From Paenibacillus sp. NEAU-GSW1 (GTDB lineage: Bacteria; Bacillota; Bacilli; Paenibacillales; Paenibacillaceae): 64,000 nt of DNA. The stretch is taken from contig NZ_WOVL01000005.1 in the NCBI RefSeq assembly GCF_009737085.1, positions 154,283 through 218,282 on the forward strand, given 5' to 3'. Numbering within the stretch: the stretch's first letter is position 1; every line of letters begins with the position of its first letter. The notes below the pieces were generated by a model. It saw only the letters and a list, made by a program, of their open reading frames with translations, searched no databases and was not told the origin of the DNA. A program made the position numbers and the translations under genes. Positions 26,009 through 33,018 of this stretch are shown here, piece by piece.

Positions 26009-26458
26009 ATGTCGCTTGGGCAATTGATCAAGCAGCATAGCTTAAAAAGCGTGCAATCGATGAAGCTGCCGGAGCTGATGGAGGCCGAAGTCGTCTCGGA
26101 TGCGCCGGATTTGAAAATTAAGCTCAAGGGAAGCGATAAGCTCATTATTCCGAAGGAGCTTATCGTCGTTGCCGAAAAGCTATGCCGTGTAAGACGGAAA
26201 GTAAATTTGACCAATGAGAAGCTGACGACCATCGAATCGCAAGAGTTCAGCGGAAATACAGACCCTTCGGATCATCCTCACAGCTACAAAGTTACTGTCG
26301 ATCTGAAGGATAAGGATTTCACGATGAAGGAAGGCGAAATCCATTTCATTAATGACAAAAAAGAGGATGATCTGTTGAGAAAAGGCGATAAAGTGATGGT
26401 CATCTCTTACGAGGGCGGTCAGAAATTTTTTATTTTCGACCGGATCGTTCAATATTGA
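26009..26458 (+). CDS. DUF2577 baseplate protein, copy 2
   Basis: A 149-residue near-duplicate of the preceding protein. The N-terminal 65 residues are almost identical (MSLGQLIKQHSLKSVQSMKL, LKIKLKGSDKLIIPKELIVVAEKLC), as is the end (GDKVMVISYEGGQKFFIFDRIVQ). The middle is about 20 residues shorter and reads SGNTDPSDHPHSYKV instead of the Tyr/Pro/His stretch of copy 1. ATG 26009 is chosen because AGAAGG lies 8 bases upstream and it matches the paralogue; a GTG at 26000 falls inside that ribosome-binding site. A tandem duplication with a diverging insert suggests two alternative or stacked tip proteins. Confidence 0.88.
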   Translation: MSLGQLIKQHSLKSVQSMKLPELMEAEVVSDAPDLKIKLKGSDKLIIPKELIVVAEKLCRVRRKVNLTNEKLTTIESQEFSGNTDPSDHPHSYKVTVDLKDKDFTMKEGEIHFINDKKEDDLLRKGDKVMVISYEGGQKFFIFDRIVQY

Positions 26459-26482
26459 TGGCCATGGGAAGGCGGCGGTGGC

Positions 26483-26884
26483 ATGGGACTAACGCCCGAA
26501 ATTGATTTTCCGGACCTGATTGTTAAAAAGAAGCCGGTGCTGCGCACGTACAGCCTTGATTTGGAAACCGGGGAAATCGGAAGGCAAATCGACGGCAAAG
26601 ACGCGGTCAAGCAATTTATTCATAAAGCGATTCTTACGATTCGGTTTAATTATTCGATCTACTCGAATGATTACGGCTGCGAGATTGTGTATTTGCTCGG
26701 CAAGTCGTATACGCAAGGGTTTATTCAGGTAGAGATGATCAGGATGATTACGGAAGCTCTCGTCTATGACGAGCGTATCAGCCGTGTGTTTGATTTTAAT
26801 ATCGAGTTGGCCGGCGACGAGGTGAAAATCGCTTTCCAGGCGGAGACGACGCAGGGCATCATCCGATACGAAGGAGTGTTGTAG
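26483..26884 (+). CDS. xkdS: Baseplate wedge protein, gp25-like (XkdS, DUF2634)
   Basis: A 133-residue protein of the DUF2634/gp25 family. It begins GLTPEIDFPDLIVKKKPVLRTYSLDLETGEIGRQIDG and continues with AVKQFIHKAILTIRFNYSIYSNDYGCEI, the gp25-type core with the characteristic polar-aromatic pattern that nucleates sheath polymerisation from the baseplate. The length is usual. It precedes the gpJ-like gene with a single base between stop and start. Confidence 0.9.
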   Translation: MGLTPEIDFPDLIVKKKPVLRTYSLDLETGEIGRQIDGKDAVKQFIHKAILTIRFNYSIYSNDYGCEIVYLLGKSYTQGFIQVEMIRMITEALVYDERISRVFDFNIELAGDEVKIAFQAETTQGIIRYEGVL

Positions 26885-26885
26885 C

Positions 26886-27896
26886 TTGAACGGCACAAAT
26901 ACAGTCAGCTTTGAATCAAAGCTGCAGCAGCTGCTCGATCGCGTCGACGACGGGCTGGACAAAAGCGAAGGCTCGATCATATATGACGCGTTGGCGCCAA
27001 TAGCTATGCAGCTTTGGATCGAAGAGAGCAAGTTTCGCAGCATTATGGAGCAGGCCTTTGCCGTAACGGCGGAAGGCCGTTTTCTCGATTTAATCGCAAA
27101 GGATTACGGAATGGACCGCACGCCGGCCACTGCTTCTTGGGTAGATCTGGAGTTCACGGGCACGGAAAACGCCGTTATTCCGGACGGCACGACGGTCGGC
27201 ATTGAAAACTCGGATCTCTCCTTTGCGACGGTCGGCGAAGCGACCATCGGCAGTCAAAAAAAGACGATTGTAAAGGCAAGATGCAAGCAAGCGGGCATAA
27301 TCGGCAACGTAAATGCAGATACGATCCGGCTGCTGTTTGATCCGCTCAAGGATATTTCGAAAGTGAACAACCCGCGTCCTGCAGTCGGCGGGCTCAATCA
27401 GGAGCCGGATGAAGCGCTTCGCAACCGCATTTTGTACCAGAAGCGCAACCCGGAGCATGGCGGGACGGAAACCGACTACAAGCGATGGGCGCTTTCCGTT
27501 ACCGGCGTCACGTATGCAGAAGCGATCAATTGCAATCGCGGGCTGGGCACGGTCGATGTCATCGTTGGCAGCGACGGAAACATCAAAGAGGTATGCGCGG
27601 AAGTGCTGAAGCTGATTGAGCTGAAAAAGCCGCTGGGCGTCGACGTTATCGTAAAGCCTGTTGTCCCGGAGTCGATGACGGTGAGAGTAAAAGTGATCGG
27701 CTTGAACGAAGCGGCGGCCAAAAATGCGGTTTACGGCTATTTGCGTACGGTGGACATCGGCGGAACGATTTATTTGTCCAAAATCGTGGCGGCGATCATT
27801 TCCGCAGGAGCGACAGATGCAACCATCGAGGAGCCGAAGCAAAACCTGGAGCTGCCTCTTGATCGGAGCCTGCAAGCGGAGGTGATTATCGTATGA
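26886..27896 (+). CDS. xkdT: Baseplate J-like wedge protein (XkdT)
   Basis: A 336-residue wedge protein of the baseplate_J/gp6 family. Typical text includes LLDRVDDGLDKSEGSIIYDALAPIA at the start, AVTAEGRFLDLIAKDYGMDRTPATAS, GNVNADTI, the central GGLNQEPDEALRNRILYQKRNPEHGGTETDYKRWAL, and VDVIVGSDGN. The start is TTG 26886: AAGGAG lies 9 bases upstream and no better codon is available. It overlaps the next gene by an ATGA. It forms the wedge arms that bind the hub and the fibre proteins. Confidence 0.92.
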   Translation: MNGTNTVSFESKLQQLLDRVDDGLDKSEGSIIYDALAPIAMQLWIEESKFRSIMEQAFAVTAEGRFLDLIAKDYGMDRTPATASWVDLEFTGTENAVIPDGTTVGIENSDLSFATVGEATIGSQKKTIVKARCKQAGIIGNVNADTIRLLFDPLKDISKVNNPRPAVGGLNQEPDEALRNRILYQKRNPEHGGTETDYKRWALSVTGVTYAEAINCNRGLGTVDVIVGSDGNIKEVCAEVLKLIELKKPLGVDVIVKPVVPESMTVRVKVIGLNEAAAKNAVYGYLRTVDIGGTIYLSKIVAAIISAGATDATIEEPKQNLELPLDRSLQAEVIIV

Positions 27897-28624
27897 CCTC
27901 GCCGCTCATTCGTTATTTGCCCGAGTACTATCAGGAAAGCAGGCAAATGAATGCGATTATGGAGGCTGCGGAGCCGGATATTCCCGATGTGGAGGGCCGG
28001 CTGCTCCATACGCTTTTTTTATCGGAATCGCCTGAGGAATGGCTGTATTTGTGGCAGAAGGAGCTGCAGGAGACGAACAGAGAGGCGCTGCTTGCCAAGC
28101 TGAGATCGTCATCGGGCACGCTCAATATGGAAACGATTAATGCGCTTGGCCTAACTGCACTGGAAACGTTTCGGCTGAGTCCGGAAGACGGCTATACGCT
28201 GTCGGGTGACGATGCGATGCTGCCGGACGGCGAATTTTTCGGGCCGTTGATTACAGCAATTTATGTCAATCCGGATCAGGTGGATGTCGTTCGCAAGCTG
28301 TTGCAAATTAGCGGCTTTGCCGGTTTTAAATATTGGCTTGCCGTCATGCTGCAGCAGCAAGTCAAGCTGGAAAGCCCGAGGATTAGCACGTGGCGAAGTT
28401 TGTATTTGGGATCGGATCGCGAAACGAAACTAAATTATGAAGAGGTCAGCGGACAGAAATTAAGCACCAATATGGCAATGGGTATCTGTTTGCCAGCCGG
28501 CAGCATAGCCCGTACGGCGAAAGAAGCGTGGTGGTCGCCAAACGTGTTTTTTACGGATTCGTTAACCTTTGCGGAGCAGGAGCTTCACATTCAGCAAGCG
28601 GCTGTCACGATCGTTCAAGGATAG
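27893..28624 (+). CDS. xkdU: Tail/baseplate protein (XkdU-like, DUF2313 type)
   Basis: A 243-residue protein following the gpJ homologue, where XkdU/YmfQ (gpI-like) proteins sit. It opens SPLIRYLPEYYQESRQMNAIMEAAEPDIPDVEGRL, a pattern shared by DUF2313 members, with helical LLAKLRSSSGTLNMETINALGLTALETFRL. It joins wedge arms to fibres in related phages. Its start overlaps the previous stop by 4 bases. Confidence 0.78.
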   Translation: MTSPLIRYLPEYYQESRQMNAIMEAAEPDIPDVEGRLLHTLFLSESPEEWLYLWQKELQETNREALLAKLRSSSGTLNMETINALGLTALETFRLSPEDGYTLSGDDAMLPDGEFFGPLITAIYVNPDQVDVVRKLLQISGFAGFKYWLAVMLQQQVKLESPRISTWRSLYLGSDRETKLNYEEVSGQKLSTNMAMGICLPAGSIARTAKEAWWSPNVFFTDSLTFAEQELHIQQAAVTIVQG

Positions 28625-28646
28625 CTTTAGCTTAGGAGGAGAGCAC

Positions 28647-29162
28647 ATGGGAGTCAGTTATACGGCCTCGGTTGCCGGGATGAGGGCGTTTCAGGCGCTA
28701 AATCTTGTGCGGACGGACAATATCTGGATCGGTATCGGCAAGCCGACGCCATGGAATGAAACGGACAGCGTGCCGGAAGTGACGGGCGCAGCGCAGTTTA
28801 GCGAACCGATCGGCTATAAGAAAGCGGAGAAGGTCAGGTTCGTCATGCCTGACCCGGACGGAGACATTATTCAGTTCGAGCAAAAGTGGAAAATGATCAC
28901 GGAAGCGGAAGCGATGCAAAGCTTAACCCGCTGGGTTTATGTTGCCGCATGGATTAACGGCACCGAGCTGCCTGCGGTCAGCTATCGGCAGAGTGCGATC
29001 ATTACCGAGCTGGAGCTGGCGCCGGAGACATTGCCCGGAAAGCTGGCGGTTAAAGCCGAAGAGGTGAGCAGCCACGGCTACGCGCTCGTCTTGAATAACC
29101 GTACGGTCATTAACAGGGCTGAGGATCAACGCGAATATCTCGAATTTATCGTGGAGTTTTAG
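28647..29162 (+). CDS. Baseplate structural protein with IGKPTPW motif
   Basis: A 171-residue protein from ATG 28647 (AGGAGGAG 4 bases upstream; the open frame extends back to 28569 but lacks a start signal). It contains NIWIGIGKPTPWNETDSVPEV, like the I-G-(K/R)-x-TPW motif common to baseplate proteins of large myophages encoded next to DUF4815 fibres. The rest is beta-rich. PBSX itself has no such gene, so this end of the cluster departs from the PBSX layout. The exact position in the particle is not known. Confidence 0.65.
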   Translation: MGVSYTASVAGMRAFQALNLVRTDNIWIGIGKPTPWNETDSVPEVTGAAQFSEPIGYKKAEKVRFVMPDPDGDIIQFEQKWKMITEAEAMQSLTRWVYVAAWINGTELPAVSYRQSAIITELELAPETLPGKLAVKAEEVSSHGYALVLNNRTVINRAEDQREYLEFIVEF

Positions 29163-29176
29163 GAGGAACGCGGGGG

Positions 29177-31234
29177 ATGAGTGTATACAACCGTTTTGAC
29201 CCGAACGACCGCTGGGTATCCTTGCTTGCGCAGAGCGGCAGACGGCTGCAGTCTGCGGAATTGAACGAGATCCAGTCGCTCGCTTTGCATCGGGATAAGC
29301 AAATGGGCGATGTCATATTCGGAGCTGGCCATATTATCGAAGGCGGGCAAATATATGTACAGCTTGCGCCGGCCAAACTGGCGATTATTTTTCCTTCCAA
29401 AGTTTATGTGGACGGCATTATTCACAAAATCGGGGAGAAGAAAATCCCCATCACCGGCGCAGGCGAAGAAGTGATCGGGTTGAAAATCGTTTATGAGACG
29501 ATTACATACGAGATAAAAAAAGAATTGCTGGATCCGGCTGTCGGCTATGCGAATTTCGGCTCGCCGGGCATGGACCGCCTGATCGCGGTGCCGGATTGGG
29601 TTGTGAACGATCCGGCCGCCATTCCGATGTACCGGATCATTGACGGTCAAGTCGTCACGGCGAAGGTGCCGCCAGAGCTGGAAGGCTTCACGCCGATGCT
29701 GGCAAGAAGAACGCATGATACGAGCGGAAGCTTCCTCGTGTCCGGAATGGACGGTTTTATTGAACCGGCTGAAGGCGATTATGTAACGCTCGTCATCGAG
29801 GCCGGCAAGGCGTATGTGCTGGGCTACGAGATTAATCGGCTCGTGCCGACCCGGATCAAGCTGGGGAAGGCGCTGGAATCACGACGGGTGTTCGACGAGG
29901 TGAAGTATTACAATGGCACGGATATCCATTCGTTAAGCAGCAAGCCGGTAAAAGCCATTCAGGAAGTGACCGCTATGCTTAGGCTCGATGCAACACTAAC
30001 GTATGACGGTTCATCCCTCTATAATCCGATTGGGTCCGATGCGGTTGTTGATATTTACAGCATCGAGCAGTTGGGCAAAACATTCGTCAAAGGGAAGGAC
30101 TACAAGCTGACGGATAACAGCGTGGATTGGTCGATCGGCACGACCCGTCCGGCTAACAATGTCGCGTATCAAGTCAAGTATGATTGCATGAAGAAGCTGA
30201 CGCAGGGCGTTGATTACAAGCTGCTGGAAGGCACGAACGAATTGATGCTGACGGGGAGCAGCCGGCCGATCCTTGAAAGGCATTTTAACGTAACCTACGA
30301 CTATTATTTATCGCGCAGAGATGCGTTCTATTTGACTGCTGACGGACAAATTCAAATCGTAACGGGTCAGTCGGATATTAATCCTCCTGCACCTCCGGTG
30401 CCTCCGGATATACTGGCGCTCGGAGAGCTGCATTTTTCGGCAGGAGGCTTGGAGACCAAAGTCGTCAACAACAAGCCGAAACGGCTGACGATGCTGGAGC
30501 TGCGATCGCTGCTCGATCGGTTAGAGCGCGCAGAATACAATCAGGCGATGCTGGAGCTCGACCGGACGGCGCAAATTACCGACCAAACGACGAATAAAAA
30601 AGGGATTTTTACCGACAACTTTACGAACTTCGAACGGGCGGACTTGGGCTTTGGCTTCGACGCGATGATCGATCCGGCAAATCAAACGCTGCAATTGCCG
30701 GTCAATCAGCTGTTTATCCAGATGGAATTCGAAAGCGGAGAGTCGGTTCGGCAGCATGAAAGGTTGCTTACGCTCGACTATACGGAAGAGGTCATCATCG
30801 ATCAAAGCTACGGTACCGAGTCCTTGAACATTAACCCTTATCAGGTATTCGGCTCGCAGGCTACGATCCGGTTAACGCCTTCGCAAGATTCGTGGGTGGA
30901 AACCTCTTATGTCTATGAAACGGTATGGGGCTGGTGGGATGCTTGGTGGAGCGGCAATCGGACGGAAACACGCGTTATTCTGGACGAGAACATTCCGTAC
31001 ATTAGGCAGCGCGTCGTGACCGTGCACGGAGAAGGGTTCGAGCCGAACTGCGACAACCTGCAGGCTACTTTTGACGGAGTGAATGTACAGCTCGTTCCGG
31101 CTGACGGTTCCGCCGCAGGAACCAAAAACGGAACGGTGAAGGCGAACGGAGCCGGGAAATTTACGGCAACCTTTATTATTCCTGAGAACATTAGGACGGG
31201 CACGCGGGAAGTGCGGATTTACAATTACGTGTAG
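29177..31234 (+). CDS. DUF4815 tail fibre/baseplate protein
   Basis: A 685-residue structural protein. The start SVYNRFDPNDRWVSLLAQSGRRLQSAELNEIQSLALHR is the DUF4815 signature found in myophage fibre proteins. Later stretches are beta-rich, with a proline-rich hinge (INPPAPPVPPDI) at about residue 395-405 and a Trp-rich patch (VWGWWDAWWSG) near 580, followed by an Ig-like C-terminal domain (about 600-685: VVTVHGEGFEPNCDNLQATFDGV... GTREVRIYNY). In many phages the same polypeptide goes on into a DPLAQTF module; here that module is the next gene. AGGAGG lies 10 bases before the ATG. Confidence 0.82.
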   Translation: MSVYNRFDPNDRWVSLLAQSGRRLQSAELNEIQSLALHRDKQMGDVIFGAGHIIEGGQIYVQLAPAKLAIIFPSKVYVDGIIHKIGEKKIPITGAGEEVIGLKIVYETITYEIKKELLDPAVGYANFGSPGMDRLIAVPDWVVNDPAAIPMYRIIDGQVVTAKVPPELEGFTPMLARRTHDTSGSFLVSGMDGFIEPAEGDYVTLVIEAGKAYVLGYEINRLVPTRIKLGKALESRRVFDEVKYYNGTDIHSLSSKPVKAIQEVTAMLRLDATLTYDGSSLYNPIGSDAVVDIYSIEQLGKTFVKGKDYKLTDNSVDWSIGTTRPANNVAYQVKYDCMKKLTQGVDYKLLEGTNELMLTGSSRPILERHFNVTYDYYLSRRDAFYLTADGQIQIVTGQSDINPPAPPVPPDILALGELHFSAGGLETKVVNNKPKRLTMLELRSLLDRLERAEYNQAMLELDRTAQITDQTTNKKGIFTDNFTNFERADLGFGFDAMIDPANQTLQLPVNQLFIQMEFESGESVRQHERLLTLDYTEEVIIDQSYGTESLNINPYQVFGSQATIRLTPSQDSWVETSYVYETVWGWWDAWWSGNRTETRVILDENIPYIRQRVVTVHGEGFEPNCDNLQATFDGVNVQLVPADGSAAGTKNGTVKANGAGKFTATFIIPENIRTGTREVRIYNYV

Positions 31235-31304
31235 CAAAAAGGAAACGTTTGTCTTGCGAAACCGAATTTGAATTTGATAGGCAAGCTTTTAAGGAGGGGT
31301 ATGA

Positions 31305-32474
31305 GTGGCTCAGATTCAGAATGAATCGAGAACATCCTATGTCGGCGTCGGCCGGAGGCAAATTATTGAACAAACCTTCTGGCAAGTGCCATGGTGGAAT
31401 CAAATCGATCCGCTTGCGCAAACCTTTCTTCTGCTAGAGGAGCGGCTTGTAACGAGCATAGAGCTTTTTTTCGAAACGAAGGACGTCGATCATGCAGCAG
31501 GAACGCCTGCCGAGTATTTAGCCAAGCCGGTTACGGTACAGCTGCGCAACGTCGTTAATGGCTATCCGGGCACGACGGTGCTCGCTTCGAAAGTGGTCGA
31601 AGCAAAATCTATTCAAATTTCGGCGAAAGGCAATTTGCCGACAAAATTTACGTTTGCCGATCCGGTTCTGCTGCAGACGAATGTTGAATATGCGATTGTC
31701 GTCTTGACCGGAGCTAGTCAATACCGGTTATTTGTCGCGAAGATGAGCGCCAAGGATCTCGTAACCGGCAACATTGTATCCCGTCAGCCTTACGCAGTCG
31801 GCCTGCTGTTCTCAAGCTCCAACGCGACCGCATGGACAGCGCATCAGGATATGGATTTGAAGTTCCGCCTGTATGCGGCTGAATTCAAGAAACCTGTGAG
31901 CAAAATTTATTTTGAAGGGCTTACGTTGCAGTCGGAGATTTCCCAGCTGCTGCTTTCAACAAGCCAGGTTGTTCCGCAAGGCAGCAACTTGCAATGGCAA
32001 TGGTCGTTGGATGGAACCAGCTGGTTCGCGTTGAACGACTCGGGAGTAACGGGCCTTGGAGCGCCGACAAAAGAAGTGTTCGTGCGGGCGCTTTTATCGG
32101 GCTCAGCCAAAAGCTCTCCAGTCATTCAAACCGAAGCGATCGGCGCAGCGGCCTTATCCTATAAGACGAATGGAACGTATGTCAGCAGAGAATGGACGAC
32201 AAACGATCCGTTTACGAAAATTATCGTATACGTCGATCTTTACAAGCCGGCAGGAACGTCGCAAAGCGTAGAATTCAGCATTGACGGCGGCTCGACTTGG
32301 GTTTCCTTGGGAGCAGGAAAGGTGAATCAGCCAATGGGCCAATACGCGCAGTACAAATTTGAGGCAACCGTCGCCGCTTCGAAAAAGATCCGTATTCGGA
32401 TCAAGCAGTCGAACGACGATAAAAGCAGAGCGGAGACGCCTCGGGCAAGAAGACTGATGGTAACGTTATCTTAG
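31305..32474 (+). CDS. Tail fibre C-terminal module as a separate protein (DPLAQTF type)
   Basis: A 389-residue beta-rich protein. The stretch NQIDPLAQTFLLLEERLVTSIELFFETKD followed by VTVQLRNVVNGYPGTTVL is the module that normally forms the C-terminal part of long DUF4815 fibres. Residues about 180-389 have two or three Ig-like or sandwich repeats (WSLDGTSWFALND, FSIDGGSTWVSLGAG). The start is GTG 31305 after AAGGAGGGG; an ATG four bases earlier is out of frame. It lies 70 bp after the DUF4815 gene, in frame +2 relative to it, so the split looks fixed rather than a sequencing slip, since each part has its own ribosome-binding site. It is a likely distal fibre segment. Confidence 0.72.
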   Translation: MAQIQNESRTSYVGVGRRQIIEQTFWQVPWWNQIDPLAQTFLLLEERLVTSIELFFETKDVDHAAGTPAEYLAKPVTVQLRNVVNGYPGTTVLASKVVEAKSIQISAKGNLPTKFTFADPVLLQTNVEYAIVVLTGASQYRLFVAKMSAKDLVTGNIVSRQPYAVGLLFSSSNATAWTAHQDMDLKFRLYAAEFKKPVSKIYFEGLTLQSEISQLLLSTSQVVPQGSNLQWQWSLDGTSWFALNDSGVTGLGAPTKEVFVRALLSGSAKSSPVIQTEAIGAAALSYKTNGTYVSREWTTNDPFTKIIVYVDLYKPAGTSQSVEFSIDGGSTWVSLGAGKVNQPMGQYAQYKFEATVAASKKIRIRIKQSNDDKSRAETPRARRLMVTLS

Positions 32475-32492
32475 AGAAACGGGTGATTGGCG

Positions 32493-32675
32493 ATGAGCAA
32501 TCCGAACCGCATTAATTTGGACCCGGCTGCGCCTGACAGCCTTTACGCCGGAGCTCAAAAGGTAAATTTGGCGCTCGACGAGACGGAACAACGTTTGGAG
32601 CAGCTGGAGAAGCTGGCTAAAGAAATCAACATTAAATTGAGCAATGCAAATTGCATGTATTGGATGGGGGTGTAG
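32493..32675 (+). CDS. Small coiled-coil tail-cluster protein
   Basis: A 60-residue protein, MSNPNRINLDPAAPDSLYAG followed by a heptad-rich helix (LALDETEQRLEQLEKLAKEINIKL). GGGTGA lies 6 bases before ATG 32493; an in-frame TTG at 32487 is less likely. It lies between fibre genes and is probably a trimerising or linking part, or a fibre chaperone. No family is recognised. Confidence 0.6.
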   Translation: MSNPNRINLDPAAPDSLYAGAQKVNLALDETEQRLEQLEKLAKEINIKLSNANCMYWMGV

Positions 32676-32679
32676 ACTT

Positions 32680-33018
32680 GTGGCTTATGAAGTCTATTCG
32701 GCTGTTGATTTGTATGCCGGGCAGCCGGCAATTGCGCTGACCGACCTCGTTACTTTAAAGCAAAAGACGATATTAAAAAGCATTGTCATCCATAATACGA
32801 CAGCCTCGGGAGCAAAGCTGAAGCTTTATGTTATTCGCCCGGGCAAAACGGCAAATGCGGAAACGCAGCGGATCGGCACGAGCATCGGCGGCGAGGATAC
32901 GATCAAGTTTTCGTTTGAGACGGTGCTGCCTAAGGGAACGATAATCGCCGCCTCGCAGACGGTTTCTGGCGCCTTGTCCATCGATATATCCGGAGTCGAG
33001 GTGATTCCGGGTGTATAG
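32680..33018 (+). CDS. Small beta-rich tail-cluster protein
   Basis: A 112-residue protein from GTG 32680 (GGGGGTG 7 bases upstream; the frame extends to 32644 but without a site). It is rich in short beta strands with a regular pattern (ILKSIVIHNTTASGAKLKLYVIRPGK, TIIAASQTVSGALSIDISGVEVIPGV), like the small jelly-roll-type proteins that decorate fibres or baseplates of Gram-positive phages. Its end overlaps the 932-residue protein gene by 8 bases, so the two are coupled and may interact. Confidence 0.6.
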   Translation: MAYEVYSAVDLYAGQPAIALTDLVTLKQKTILKSIVIHNTTASGAKLKLYVIRPGKTANAETQRIGTSIGGEDTIKFSFETVLPKGTIIAASQTVSGALSIDISGVEVIPGV

